The position numbers and the translations under genes were made by a program. This document shows, one piece after another, positions 38,047-46,404 of a stretch of DNA of 64,000 nt. The DNA is taken from the NCBI RefSeq assembly GCF_001808705.1, contig NZ_KV794260.1:57861-121860 (forward strand), given 5' to 3'. Within the stretch, counting starts at the first letter, position 1, and the number at the start of each line of letters is the position of its first letter. Source of the stretch: Streptococcus sp. HMSC074B11 (GTDB lineage Bacteria > Bacillota > Bacilli > Lactobacillales > Streptococcaceae). A model generated the notes under the pieces. It ran no database searches and was not told where the DNA came from. It saw only the letters and a program-made list of their open reading frames with translations.

Positions 38047-38072
38047 GAGGGCCCTAATATAGGGCTCTTTTT
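38047..38072 (+). terminator. Terminator at the end of the array
   Basis: GCCCT-AATAT-AGGGC with outer G-U and G-C pairs, then a T run. Confidence 0.75.
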
Positions 38073-38118
38073 ATAGTATTTCAGAGTTTTCAGAATCTTG
38101 AAAAAGAGATGAAAGCGT

Positions 38119-38147
38119 TTGATTGATTTTCGTAAAAAGTGTATAAT
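38119..38147 (+). promoter_or_regulatory. Promoter of the CBS/ACT gene
   Basis: TTGATT (38119-38124), 17-base spacer, TATAAT (38142-38147). A TGAAAGCGTTT stretch overlapping the -35 resembles half of a cre site but does not complete it. Confidence 0.65.
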
Positions 38148-38175
38148 AAAGCTATAAACATAAAGGAGAGTTCCT

Positions 38176-38832
38176 ATGGCAGTTAAAGATTTTATGACAC
38201 GAAAGGTCGTATATATTAGCCCAGATACGACTGTAGCACATGCAGCAGACTTGATGCGCGAACAAGGTTTGCATCGTCTTCCTGTTATTGAAAATGATAA
38301 ATTAGTTGGTCTAGTAACAGAAGGAACAATTGCTGAAGCCAGTCCATCAAAAGCAACGAGTCTTTCAATCTTTGAGATGAATTACTTGCTCAATAAAACA
38401 AAAGTAAAAGACGTCATGATTCGTAATGTTGTAACTGTCTCCGGTTATGCAAGTTTGGAAGATGCAACCTATCTTATGCTGAAAAATAAGATTGGAATCT
38501 TGCCAGTTATTGATAATGAACAAGTCTATGGTGTCATTACTGACCGTGATGTATTCAGAGCCTTTCTTGAAATTTCTGGTTATGGCGAAGAGGGAATCCG
38601 TGTTCGTTTTATCACAGAAAATGAAGTTGGGGTACTTGGTAAGATTGTTTCTTTAATCGTTGAGGAAAATCTTAATATCTCTCATACTGTTAATATTCCA
38701 CGTAAAGATGGTAAGATTGTTATCGAAGTTCAAATTGAGGGAACGGTTGATCTAGCTACCTTTAAACAGAAATTTGAATCTGAGAATATTCAGGTTGAAG
38801 AAATTACACAAACTTCTGCAAAAAAACTGTAA
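38176..38832 (+). CDS. CBS-pair and ACT domain protein (AcuB-like)
   Basis: 218 residues. Two CBS domains lie at about residues 1-60 (MAVKDFMTRKVVYISPDTTVAHAADLM) and 75-132 (VKDVMIRNVVTVSG). A C-terminal ACT-like domain (VRFITENEVGVLGKIVSLIVEENLNI) spans about 137-205. CBS pairs sense adenine nucleotides and ACT domains usually bind amino acids, so an energy or amino-acid sensor is plausible. In streptococci such proteins are often labelled AcuB, without evidence of a role in acetoin use. Single gene with its own promoter and AAAGGAGAG site. Confidence 0.88.
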   Translation: MAVKDFMTRKVVYISPDTTVAHAADLMREQGLHRLPVIENDKLVGLVTEGTIAEASPSKATSLSIFEMNYLLNKTKVKDVMIRNVVTVSGYASLEDATYLMLKNKIGILPVIDNEQVYGVITDRDVFRAFLEISGYGEEGIRVRFITENEVGVLGKIVSLIVEENLNISHTVNIPRKDGKIVIEVQIEGTVDLATFKQKFESENIQVEEITQTSAKKL

Positions 38833-38857
38833 AAAATAAAATAGAAGCAGTTTTTAC

Positions 38858-38886
38858 TTGCGAAAAAAATTTTTTTCTAGTATAAT
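38858..38886 (+). promoter_or_regulatory. rpsF-ssb-rpsR promoter
   Basis: TTGCGA (38858-38863), 17-base spacer, TATAAT (38881-38886), after a long A/T tract that may act as an UP element. Confidence 0.75.
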
Positions 38887-38911
38887 AATTTATTGTGAGC
38901 AAACCTCACTT

Positions 38912-38933
38912 ACCCCTTGCAAAGTCTTGGGGT
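38912..38933 (+). promoter_or_regulatory. Leader hairpin upstream of rpsF (possible S6:S18 autoregulatory site)
   Basis: ACCCC (38912-38916) and GGGGT (38929-38933) enclose a 12-base loop in the 5' leader. A leader RNA bound by the S6:S18 complex is known for rpsF in many bacteria. This is in the right place, but I cannot confirm the motif by eye. Confidence 0.35.
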
Positions 38934-38960
38934 CATTAGACCAAAAGGAGGAACATATCA

Positions 38961-39251
38961 ATGGCTAAATACGAAATTCTTTATATCATTCGTCCAAACA
39001 TTGAAGAAGAAGCGAAAAACGCTTTGGTAGCACGTTTTGACTCTATCTTGACTGACAACGGTGCAACTGTTGTTGAATCAAAAACATGGGAAAAACGTCG
39101 TCTTGCATACGAAATCCAAGATTTCCGCGAAGGACTTTACCACATCGTTAACGTTGAAGCAAATGATGATGCAGCTCTTAAAGAGTTTGACCGTCTTTCA
39201 AAAATCAACGCTGACATTCTTCGTCACATGATCGTCAAAACTGACGCGTAA
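38961..39251 (+). CDS. rpsF: 30S ribosomal protein S6
   Basis: 96 residues, normal length. S6 binds S18 in the platform of the small subunit. The pattern [48 protein letters not shown] and the C-terminal [16 protein letters not shown] identify it. First gene of rpsF-ssb-rpsR, with an AAAGGAGGAA ribosome site and heavily biased codon use. Confidence 0.98.
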   Translation: MAKYEILYIIRPNIEEEAKNALVARFDSILTDNGATVVESKTWEKRRLAYEIQDFREGLYHIVNVEANDDAALKEFDRLSKINADILRHMIVKTDA

Positions 39252-39262
39252 GAAGGTAGATT

Positions 39263-39733
39263 ATGATTAACAATGTTGTACTTGTAGGGCGTATGACTCG
39301 TGACGCTGAGTTGCGTTATACCCCATCAAATGTAGCAGTTGCGACTTTTACTCTTGCAGTAAACCGTACATTTAAGAGTCAAAATGGCGAACGTGAGGCT
39401 GATTTTATCAATGTCGTTATGTGGCGCCAACAGGCTGAAAACCTTGCTAATTGGGCTAAAAAAGGCTCACTTATCGGGGTGACAGGTCGTATTCAGACTC
39501 GTAGTTACGATAACCAGCAAGGACAACGTGTCTACGTGACGGAAGTCGTGGCTGAGAATTTCCAAATGTTGGAAAGCCGTAGTGTGCGTGAAGGACATAC
39601 TGGTGGAGCTTATTCTGCACCAAGTTCAAACTATTCAGCACCTACTCAATCAGTGCCTGACTTTTCACGTGATGAAAATCCATTCGGAACAACAAATCCT
39701 TTGGATATTTCAGATGATGATTTACCATTCTAA
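39263..39733 (+). CDS. ssb: Single-stranded DNA-binding protein
   Basis: 156 residues. An N-terminal OB fold ([35 protein letters not shown]) is followed by a flexible Ser/Pro-rich linker and the acidic C-terminal tip DDDLPF that recruits replication and repair partners. Its place between rpsF and rpsR marks it as the essential housekeeping SSB (SsbA type) rather than the competence-induced SsbB. Confidence 0.97.
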   Translation: MINNVVLVGRMTRDAELRYTPSNVAVATFTLAVNRTFKSQNGEREADFINVVMWRQQAENLANWAKKGSLIGVTGRIQTRSYDNQQGQRVYVTEVVAENFQMLESRSVREGHTGGAYSAPSSNYSAPTQSVPDFSRDENPFGTTNPLDISDDDLPF

Positions 39734-39765
39734 TGGACAATTAATACTATAAAGGAGAAAAAAAC

Positions 39766-40005
39766 ATGGCTCAACAACGTCGTGGCGGATTCAAACGCCG
39801 TAAAAAAGTTGATTACATCGCAGCAAACAAAATTGAATATGTTGATTACAAAGATACTGAGCTTCTTAGCCGTTTCGTTTCAGAACGTGGGAAAATCCTT
39901 CCTCGTCGTGTAACTGGAACTTCAGCTAAAAACCAACGTAAAGTAACAACAGCTATCAAACGCGCTCGCGTAATGGCTTTGATGCCTTTCGTAAACGAAG
40001 ATTAA
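39766..40005 (+). CDS. rpsR: 30S ribosomal protein S18
   Basis: 79 residues, basic. [20 protein letters not shown] at the start and [24 protein letters not shown] in the centre are the S18 signature. Partner of S6 in the ribosome. Last gene of the operon. It ends in the first of a row of tandem terminators. Confidence 0.98.
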   Translation: MAQQRRGGFKRRKKVDYIAANKIEYVDYKDTELLSRFVSERGKILPRRVTGTSAKNQRKVTTAIKRARVMALMPFVNED

Positions 40006-40207
40006 AAAAGAGGTCCAGTGGACCTCTTTTTCACGAGCCTTGAAATGAGAGAACGAGTTGGGGTCCAGTGGACCTCTTTTTCATGAGCTTGAAAACAAGA
40101 AAGCGAATTAAGACCTCAACGGGTCTTTTTTTCACGAGCTTTGAAATGAAAGAGCGAGTTGAGTTCCGAGTGGCCCCCTTTTTCCAGACCCGGTTGGGTC
40201 TTTTTTC
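40004..40207 (+). terminator. Array of tandem terminators after rpsR
   Basis: Four well-formed hairpin/T-run units and one degenerate one. T1: GAGGTCC-AGT-GGACCTC (40010-40026). T2: GGGGTCC-AGT-GGACCTC (40060-40076). T3: AGACC/GGTCT (40111-40126). A degenerate copy lies near 40160-40182. T5: AGACCC-GGTT-GGGTCT (40186-40201). Each is followed by a T run and most by a TCACGAGC-like spacer plus an AAGAAAGCGA-like stretch. Stems start 50 bases apart for the first four. Confidence 0.88.
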
Positions 40208-40235
40208 ACGAGATAGTTTTTTTCTGACCTTGGCG

Positions 40236-40244
40236 TGCTATAAT
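40236..40244 (+). promoter_or_regulatory. Extended -10 promoter of the acetyltransferase
   Basis: TGCTATAAT, an extended -10, with no clear -35. It rules out a start codon at 40243. Confidence 0.65.
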
Positions 40245-40278
40245 GGTAATAGAAAGAGTAAAGGTGGGTAAGTCAAAG

Positions 40279-40782
40279 ATGAATTGTACGATTAGAAATA
40301 TGATTAAGTCTGATATTGAATCCTTATCTCATGGATTTATGAATCAAGGTTGGCCTGGTAGAGAGGAAATTTTGGCTAGATATTTTCTGGAACAGGAAAG
40401 TGGGGAGAGAGAAGTCTTAGTTGCAGAGATTGATGGTGTTGTAGCGGGCTACGTTACCATTTTGCCCTCTGCTAAACATGGTCCTTTTGCAGAAGTCTAT
40501 CCAGAATTATCAGATTTTAATGTGTTTGAGCCTTTTCGAAATCAAGGGATTGGGAATCAACTGCTAGAAGAAGCAGAAAAACGAGTCAAGTTTGTTTCGA
40601 GTAAGGTCACTCTTGGTGTAGGCTTGCACTTAGGCTATGGCCCTGCCCAGAGATTGTATATCAGACGGGGCTACATTCCAGATGGGACAGGTGTCTGGTA
40701 TCGAAATCAACCCTTGGAAATGAATGCAACTAGCCAAAATAATGATGATTTGGTTTTGTATCTAGTAAAGGAATTCGGATAA
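40279..40782 (+). CDS. GNAT family N-acetyltransferase
   Basis: 167 residues from ATG 40279. The upstream in-frame ATG (40243) lies inside the -10 box, so I reject it. The acetyl-CoA loop reads FEPFRNQGIGNQLLEEAEKR (the usual Q/RxxGxG/A), preceded by VAGYVTILPSA and followed by LGYGPAQRLYIRRGYIPDGTG. The acceptor substrate cannot be predicted. Single gene with its own extended -10 promoter. Confidence 0.88.
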   Translation: MNCTIRNMIKSDIESLSHGFMNQGWPGREEILARYFLEQESGEREVLVAEIDGVVAGYVTILPSAKHGPFAEVYPELSDFNVFEPFRNQGIGNQLLEEAEKRVKFVSSKVTLGVGLHLGYGPAQRLYIRRGYIPDGTGVWYRNQPLEMNATSQNNDDLVLYLVKEFG

Positions 40783-40862
40783 GAGACAAGGATTTTATTG
40801 GGGATGTGGGATTCCTCTACTTTATGGTATAATGGAAAGAGTGAATTGAAGGAGGTAATGAG

Positions 40863-42263
40863 ATGGATGCGAAATTAAGATATAAGGCAAAAAAGATAAA
40901 GATTGTTTTTTTTGATATTGATGATACTTTGCGAAACTCAAAGACTGGTTTTATCCCAACCTCAATTCCAACAGTATTTCAACAATTACGTGAAAAAGGT
41001 ATTTTGACTGGGATTGCGACTGGTCGTGGGATTTTCGGTGTCGTGCCAGAGATTCGCGAACTTAAACCTGACTTTTTTGTTACTCTGAATGGTGCCTATA
41101 TTGAGGATAAAAAAGGCAATGTGATTGATAGTAACAAAATCTCTAAAGATAAGGTTGAAACCTATATTGCTTGGACTAAGGAAGTGGGGATTGACTATGG
41201 TTTAGTTGGTAGTCATACTGCTAAACTCTCCACTAGAACTAAGTTGATTAGTGAGGCCATTGATCCAATTTATCCTGACTTGGATGTTGATCCTGATTTT
41301 TATGAAAAAGAAGACATCTATCAGATGTGGACTTTTGAGGATCAGGGAGATGACCTGACTTTGCCTGAAAGTTTAGCATCGACTTTGCGTATGGTACGCT
41401 GGCATGAACATTCGTCAGATGTGGTACCAATTTCAGGTTCAAAAGCAGCTGGTGTAGCAAAAGTTGTAGAACATTTAGGTCTTAAACCTGAGAACGTGAT
41501 GGTTTTTGGGGACGGACTTAACGATTTAGAGCTCTTTGATTATGCAGGCATTAGTGTCGCTATGGGTGTTTCTCATGACAAAATCAAAGAAAAAGCAGAT
41601 TATATTACAAAAACATTAGAAGAGGATGGCATTTTCGATGCCTTAGAAGGATTTGGTATGATAGAAAAAGAATTACAGTTTCCACAAGTAGACATTGAAG
41701 CAGTAGAAGGTCCGATTGCGACTATTAAGACAAATCATGGAGACTTGCGTATTAAGCTTTTCCCTGAGCATGCACCAAAAACAGTTGCCAACTTTATTGC
41801 TCTGTCTAAAGATGGTTACTATGATGGTGTCATTTTCCATCGTATTATCAAGGACTTTATGATTCAAGGTGGAGACCCAACTGGAACTGGTATGGGTGGC
41901 GAGTCAATCTATGGAGAATCTTTTGAGGATGAGTTTTCAGAAGAACTTTACAATGTCCGTGGAGCCCTTTCTATGGCTAATGCTGGGCCAAATACAAATG
42001 GTAGCCAGTTCTTTATCGTGCAAAATCAACACTTGCCATATTCTAAGAAAGAAATTGCTCGTGGTGGTTGGCCAGAACCAATTGCGGAAATTTATGCAGA
42101 ACAAGGTGGAACTCCTCACTTAGATCGTCGTCACACAGTTTTTGGACAGCTTGCAGATGAAGCTTCTTATGAAGTTCTGGATGCAATTGCAGGTGTAGAA
42201 ACAGGTGCAATGGACAAGCCAGTTGAAGATGTCGTCATCGAAACGATTGAAATCGAGGACTAG
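40863..42263 (+). CDS. Fusion of a Cof-type HAD phosphatase and a cyclophilin peptidyl-prolyl isomerase
   Basis: 466 residues. Residues about 10-270 are a Cof/HAD-IIB hydrolase: the nucleophile motif FFDIDDTL (Asp18, Asp20), ATGRG, and [13 protein letters not shown] near 210. Residues about 283-466 are a cyclophilin domain: [39 protein letters not shown], and [10 protein letters not shown]. It therefore joins a small-molecule phosphatase to a protein-folding isomerase in one cytoplasmic chain. The arrangement is known in streptococci. The link between the two activities is not explained. cvfD-like starts one base after its stop. Confidence 0.93.
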   Translation: MDAKLRYKAKKIKIVFFDIDDTLRNSKTGFIPTSIPTVFQQLREKGILTGIATGRGIFGVVPEIRELKPDFFVTLNGAYIEDKKGNVIDSNKISKDKVETYIAWTKEVGIDYGLVGSHTAKLSTRTKLISEAIDPIYPDLDVDPDFYEKEDIYQMWTFEDQGDDLTLPESLASTLRMVRWHEHSSDVVPISGSKAAGVAKVVEHLGLKPENVMVFGDGLNDLELFDYAGISVAMGVSHDKIKEKADYITKTLEEDGIFDALEGFGMIEKELQFPQVDIEAVEGPIATIKTNHGDLRIKLFPEHAPKTVANFIALSKDGYYDGVIFHRIIKDFMIQGGDPTGTGMGGESIYGESFEDEFSEELYNVRGALSMANAGPNTNGSQFFIVQNQHLPYSKKEIARGGWPEPIAEIYAEQGGTPHLDRRHTVFGQLADEASYEVLDAIAGVETGAMDKPVEDVVIETIEIED

Positions 42264-42264
42264 G

Positions 42265-42627
42265 ATGAAAATAGGTGATAAGCTAACAGGGCGAATTACA
42301 GGGATTCAGTCTTATGGAGCCTTTGTGGAGTTAGAGACTGGTATCACAGGCTTGATTCATATTTCTGAAATTCGTACAGGATTTATTGAGAATATCTATG
42401 ATGTACTGAAAATCGGTGAAGAAGTTCAAGTCCAAGTTGTCGATTTGGACGAATATACAGGGAAAGCAAGTCTTTCTATTCGGACTTTGGAAGAAGAGAA
42501 ACATCAATTACCGAGACGGAGACGTTTTTCAAGTGACCGTGTCAAATACGGATTTGCTCCTTTGGCTCGTATGATGCCTATCTGGACCAAGGAAGCTATC
42601 TCTAATCTAAATAAGAAAAAGTCTTAA
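42265..42627 (+). CDS. S1-domain RNA-binding protein, CvfD/GSP13 family
   Basis: 120 residues from ATG 42265, one base after the upstream stop. Residues 1-70 are a complete S1 domain (GDKLTGRITGIQSYGAFVEL, GLIHISEI, VQVQVVDLDEYTGKASLSIR). A basic tail follows. Homologues are B. subtilis YugI (general stress protein 13) and the pneumococcal regulator CvfD, which bind RNA and ribosomes and influence gene expression after transcription. Probably co-transcribed with the HAD/cyclophilin gene. Confidence 0.88.
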   Translation: MKIGDKLTGRITGIQSYGAFVELETGITGLIHISEIRTGFIENIYDVLKIGEEVQVQVVDLDEYTGKASLSIRTLEEEKHQLPRRRRFSSDRVKYGFAPLARMMPIWTKEAISNLNKKKS

Positions 42628-42642
42628 TTGATTTTTTCTCTC

Positions 42643-42670
42643 TTGAAATGTTAATATAGTTTGTTATAAT
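42643..42670 (+). promoter_or_regulatory. Promoter of the trmN6-like gene, leaderless geometry
   Basis: TTGAAA (42643-42648), 16-base spacer, TATAAT (42665-42670), then six bases and ATG 42677. Transcription should begin at or next to the start codon. Confidence 0.7.
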
Positions 42671-42676
42671 AGAAGT

Positions 42677-43423
42677 ATGGTAGAAGAATTATTAAAATCA
42701 GGAGAGAGAATCAACCAGCTCTTTTCTACAGATATCAAGATTATTCAAAATAGAGAGGTTTTCAGCTATTCGGTGGATAGTGTCCTTTTGTCACGCTTTC
42801 CTCGCTTTCCTAAAAATGGCTTGATAGTGGATTTTTGTGCGGGTAATGGAGCTGTTGGACTTTTTGCCAGTAGTCGTACTAAGGCGAAAATTCTGTCTGT
42901 TGAAATCCAGGAACGATTGGCGGATATGGCAGACCGGTCAGTCCGATTAAATGGCTTAGAAGAACAGATGCAGGTCATTTGTGATGATTTGAAAAATATG
43001 CCTGCTTACATTCAGGGGAGTAAGGTTGATTTGATTTTATGCAACCCTCCCTATTTTAAGGTGGACCCAAATTCTAATCTGAACGAGAGTGAGCATTATT
43101 TGTTGGCTCGGCACGAAATTACGACCAATCTTAAGGAAATCTGCCGTAGTGCCCAAAGTATTCTCAAATCCAATGGGCGTTTAGCCATGGTTCATCGTCC
43201 AGATAGATTATTAGATATCTTAGATACGCTTCAACAGCATAATCTAGCTCCAAAGCGTCTGCAATTTGTTTACCCTAAACGGGAGAAAGAAGCCAATATG
43301 CTTTTGATCGAGGCTATCAAGGACGGCTCCACTAGTGGTTTTAAGGTTCTGCCACCACTCATTGTTCATAATGATGATGGTTCCTATACTCCAGAAATTC
43401 AAGAGATTTACTATGGATCATAA
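42677..43423 (+). CDS. tRNA1(Val) adenine-N6 methyltransferase-like protein
   Basis: 248 residues. A class I SAM methyltransferase fold with motif [14 protein letters not shown] (about residues 51-63) and the N6-adenine signature NPPY (residues 123-126, within [11 protein letters not shown]). This matches the TrmN6/YfiC family that modifies A37 of tRNA-Val. tRNA as the substrate is family inference. A near-consensus promoter puts the transcription start at the ATG. The next gene overlaps its end by 11 bases. Confidence 0.9.
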   Translation: MVEELLKSGERINQLFSTDIKIIQNREVFSYSVDSVLLSRFPRFPKNGLIVDFCAGNGAVGLFASSRTKAKILSVEIQERLADMADRSVRLNGLEEQMQVICDDLKNMPAYIQGSKVDLILCNPPYFKVDPNSNLNESEHYLLARHEITTNLKEICRSAQSILKSNGRLAMVHRPDRLLDILDTLQQHNLAPKRLQFVYPKREKEANMLLIEAIKDGSTSGFKVLPPLIVHNDDGSYTPEIQEIYYGS

Positions 43424-43712
43424 GGCTTACATGTATGTGGTAGAGTGTTGTGATGGTACCTACTATACTGGCTATACAACGGATGTCAAAAAAAGAATCG
43501 CCGTTCACAATAGTGGTAAGGGAGCCAAGTACACACGTGCTCGGTTGCCAGTAAAACTTATCTATGTAGAAGGTTTCGATAGTAAAGAAGAAGCCATGTC
43601 AGCCGAAGCGCTTCTAAAACGTAAGAAGAGGCCACAGAAGGAAAGATTTTTATCTGACAACCAAGAAAAAAATTTAATCAGTCATTTTGAAGAGTTGAGG
43701 GGAGTTCTTTGA
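43413..43712 (+). CDS. GIY-YIG nuclease-superfamily protein (UPF0213)
   Basis: 99 residues from ATG 43413, overlapping the end of the methyltransferase gene by 11 bases. The N-terminal [19 protein letters not shown] and [21 protein letters not shown] are the conserved single-domain GIY-YIG pattern of the UPF0213 family. The family is thought to act on nucleic acid but the role is unknown. It is commonly found next to this methyltransferase gene in Firmicutes. Confidence 0.92.
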   Translation: MDHKAYMYVVECCDGTYYTGYTTDVKKRIAVHNSGKGAKYTRARLPVKLIYVEGFDSKEEAMSAEALLKRKKRPQKERFLSDNQEKNLISHFEELRGVL

Positions 43713-43781
43713 TTCCTCTTACTTTTGTCAAAAATTGAAAAAAATGCTACAATAAAGAGAATAAAGAAACGAGGTATTATC

Positions 43782-44717
43782 ATGTCTAAGATTCTAGTAT
43801 TTGGTCACCAAAATCCAGATTCAGATGCTATTGGTTCATCTGTAGCCTTTGCCTACCTTGCAAAAGAGGCTTATGGATTGGATACAGAAGCGGTGGCTCT
43901 TGGAACTCCAAATGAAGAAACAGCTTTCGTATTGAACTATTTTGGTGTGGAAGCACCGCGCGTGATCACATCAGCTAAAGCAGAAGGTGTAGAACAAGTT
44001 ATTTTAACTGACCACAATGAATTCCAACAATCAGTTTCAGATATTTCTGAAGTAGAAGTTTACGGTGTTGTGGACCACCACCGTGTGGCTAACTTTGAAA
44101 CTGCAAGCCCACTTTACATGCGTTTGGAGCCAGTTGGATCAGCATCTTCTATCGTTTACCGTATGTTCAAAGAACACGGTGTAGCTGTTCCAAAAGAAAT
44201 TGCAGGTTTGATGCTTTCAGGTTTGATTTCAGATACCCTTCTTTTGAAATCTCCAACAACACACCCATCTGATAAGGTGATTGCGCCTGAATTGGCTGAA
44301 TTAGCTGGTGTGAACTTGGAAGAATACGGTCTTGCAATGCTCAAGGCTGGTACAAATTTGGCAAGCAAGTCAGCAGAAGAATTGATCGACATCGATGCAA
44401 AGACTTTTGAATTGAACGGTAACAACGTACGTGTTGCCCAAGTGAATACAGTTGATATTGCTGAAGTCTTGGAACGCCAAGCTGAAATCGAAGCAGCCAT
44501 CCAAGCTGCAAATGTAGCTAATGGCTACTCTGACTTTGTCTTGATGATCACTGATATTGTCAACTCAAACTCAGAAATTTTGGCTCTTGGTGCTAATATG
44601 GACAAGGTAGAAGCAGCTTTCAACTTCAAACTTGAAAACAACCATGCTTTCCTTCCAGGTGCCGTTTCACGTAAGAAACAAGTGGTGCCACAATTGACAG
44701 AAAGCTTTAATGGGTAA
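43782..44717 (+). CDS. ppaC: Manganese-dependent inorganic pyrophosphatase, family II
   Basis: 311 residues from ATG 43782 with a GAGGT ribosome site and a TACAAT -10 (43748-43753). An in-frame upstream extension is not family-like. DHH-superfamily metal ligands are visible in GHQNPDSDA near the N-terminus and in VVDHHRV (the DHH motif), with the C-terminal SRKKQ substrate site. It removes pyrophosphate made by biosynthetic reactions. Codon bias suggests high expression. Confidence 0.97.
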   Translation: MSKILVFGHQNPDSDAIGSSVAFAYLAKEAYGLDTEAVALGTPNEETAFVLNYFGVEAPRVITSAKAEGVEQVILTDHNEFQQSVSDISEVEVYGVVDHHRVANFETASPLYMRLEPVGSASSIVYRMFKEHGVAVPKEIAGLMLSGLISDTLLLKSPTTHPSDKVIAPELAELAGVNLEEYGLAMLKAGTNLASKSAEELIDIDAKTFELNGNNVRVAQVNTVDIAEVLERQAEIEAAIQAANVANGYSDFVLMITDIVNSNSEILALGANMDKVEAAFNFKLENNHAFLPGAVSRKKQVVPQLTESFNG

Positions 44718-44770
44718 TATTTAAGGAATATTTGGAACTGTTAATTTGACTATTTATAGAAGGTGATAGC

Positions 44771-45097
44771 ATGATGCGATTGATTGAAGGGCTACGCTTT
44801 TTGGTTGAGTTTGTAGCAATCCTTGGTCTTTTCTCCGTGTCTGTAATACAAATTTCTTGGCAGGAAAAATTCCTATTTTTTCTTATAGCAGTTCTATTAA
44901 TCTTATTATGGGCACGATATATGGCGCCAAAATCTCCACATGCTTTTAAAAAATGGCATCGCCTCATTGCTGAGACGTCGATTTTTATTTTAGTTAGTGG
45001 TAGTTTTTGGCATTTGTATGGATTGCAAATAGGCATCTTCTACTTAGCTCTGTCTTTTGGAAGTTTGGTGCTACTTTATTATTTTCAGCTAGAGTGA
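44771..45097 (+). CDS. Small membrane protein, YrdB family (DUF2568)
   Basis: 108 residues with four predicted membrane helices and a conserved central loop WARYMAPKSPH. The helix arrangement and loop fit the YrdB/DUF2568 family of unknown function. ATG 44771 and ATG 44774 are both usable with the AAGGTG site. It follows ppaC by 53 bases and may be co-transcribed with it. Confidence 0.75.
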   Translation: MMRLIEGLRFLVEFVAILGLFSVSVIQISWQEKFLFFLIAVLLILLWARYMAPKSPHAFKKWHRLIAETSIFILVSGSFWHLYGLQIGIFYLALSFGSLVLLYYFQLE

Positions 45098-45182
45098 TTC
45101 TTGGAATATAGTTAATGAATTATTTAAATGGTAATTATTTGACTGGAGATTGACACGAGAAAACGATGTTTTCCATATAGCT

Positions 45183-45205
45183 AAAGGAGTTTCGGCTCCT
45201 TTTTT
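45183..45205 (+). terminator. Terminator between the YrdB-like and NlpC/P60-like genes
   Basis: AAAGGAG pairs with CTCCTTT around TTTCGG, followed by Ts. Confidence 0.85.
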
Positions 45206-45219
45206 GCTAGGAGAGAAGT

Positions 45220-45732
45220 ATGTTAGAAAATGGCGATTTGATTTTTGTGAAAGATGATTCGGATATAGGACAGGCCATCCAGGAATCTACTGGTCACTAT
45301 AGCCATGTGGCCATCTTTTTGGACGGACAGGTTTATCATGCAACGGTTGAAGGTGGTGTCATTGCACAATTATCTGAAGATTTTTTTGAAGACGGGAAAG
45401 TATATGACCTCTATAGCTATCCGAAAATCGATAGGAAAGGAGTCAAGAAGCTGGCAGAGAGCCTTTTAGGGGCTCCCTACAATGCTTCCTTTTATCCCAA
45501 CGGAGCTGGTTTTTACTGTTCTCAGTTTGTAGCAGAAATTCTTCCTATTTTCGAGACCATTCCCATGAAGTTTGGGGATGGGACGAAGGAGATTGGTGAT
45601 TTCTGGAGAGAATATTATCGAGATTTGGGGCTTCCTGTACCTCTGAATCAGTCCGGCACTAACCCGAGTCAATTAGCAGCATCACCACTTTTAGTTTGTA
45701 AAGAAAGGAATCTTCATGATTCAGATTTTTAA
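45220..45732 (+). CDS. YiiX/NlpC-P60-like cysteine hydrolase
   Basis: 170 residues. The permuted papain-like pattern of the YiiX/YebB group is visible: the opening LENGDLIFVKD, the catalytic His in GHYSHVAIF (His29), and the catalytic Cys in GFYCSQFVAE (Cys100). No signal peptide is seen, so it is probably cytoplasmic. Relatives cut amide bonds in peptides or peptidoglycan fragments. The substrate here is unknown. The next gene starts inside its 3' end (17-base overlap). Confidence 0.8.
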   Translation: MLENGDLIFVKDDSDIGQAIQESTGHYSHVAIFLDGQVYHATVEGGVIAQLSEDFFEDGKVYDLYSYPKIDRKGVKKLAESLLGAPYNASFYPNGAGFYCSQFVAEILPIFETIPMKFGDGTKEIGDFWREYYRDLGLPVPLNQSGTNPSQLAASPLLVCKERNLHDSDF

Positions 45733-46363
45733 TCCATCTCGTTTGACGCGACAACCATTCTTTAGAGATTTGGTAGACTATCTTGATCAGCATGATGATG
45801 TTATCCTCCGTGAAATCAAGGCTCAGTTTCCAGAGGTCGCAGTTGACAAGCTCTTGGAGGAATACATTAAGGCGGGTTTGATTTTGAGAGAAAACAAACG
45901 CTATTATCTCAATCTTCCCTTTCTAGAATCTACAGAATCTCTTGAACTGGACCAAGAAGTCTTTGTGAGAGATGATAGCCCAATCTATCAAGAAATCCTG
46001 GAGAAAGATTTTCAGACCGAATTGCGCAATCAAACCAATGCAGCTATCTTAAAAGAATATACCGATTTTGCAAGAGAAAAGATGACACTGTCTAATTATT
46101 TTTATAAGGTCAAGCATCAGTATCCTTTGACGGAAGAACAGCAGGCGCTCTACGGAATTTTAGGGGATGTCAATCCTGAGTATGCCCTCAAGTACATGAC
46201 TACCTTTTTACTCAAGTTCCTCAAAAAAGATCAACTCATGCAGAAACGACGTGATATCTTTGTTGATAGTTTAGTCTTATTAGGTTATATCGTTCAAAAT
46301 GAAGATGGAAAATATGAGTTGACTGTAGAATTTGATAAAGAAAGACTCATCTTTATAAAATAA
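45716..46363 (+). CDS. DUF1803 family protein
   Basis: 215 residues, acidic, no signal or membrane helix. The start IFNPSRLTRQPFFRDLVDYL matches what I recall of the streptococcal DUF1803 family, whose function is unknown. The start at ATG 45716 overlaps the previous gene, with an AAAGAAAGGAA site inside it, so the two are translated from one message. It ends at a symmetric terminator shared with converging murE. Confidence 0.78.
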   Translation: MIQIFNPSRLTRQPFFRDLVDYLDQHDDVILREIKAQFPEVAVDKLLEEYIKAGLILRENKRYYLNLPFLESTESLELDQEVFVRDDSPIYQEILEKDFQTELRNQTNAAILKEYTDFAREKMTLSNYFYKVKHQYPLTEEQQALYGILGDVNPEYALKYMTTFLLKFLKKDQLMQKRRDIFVDSLVLLGYIVQNEDGKYELTVEFDKERLIFIK

Positions 46364-46365
46364 TA

Positions 46366-46397
46366 GAAGAAGACTAGGAAATTTCCTAGCCTTCTTT
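46366..46397. terminator. Bidirectional terminator between the DUF1803 gene and murE
   Basis: CTAGGAAATTTCCTAG is a perfect palindrome with outer GAAG/CTTC arms. Confidence 0.8.
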
Positions 46398-46404
46398 AAA
46401 TTTA

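Noticed and set aside
38109..38124. CcpA site before the CBS/ACT gene
   Set aside because: Only the left half fits the consensus and the last three positions all fail.
39263..39733. Competence-induced ssbB
   Set aside because: The gene lies between rpsF and rpsR with no cin-box, which is the ssbA position.
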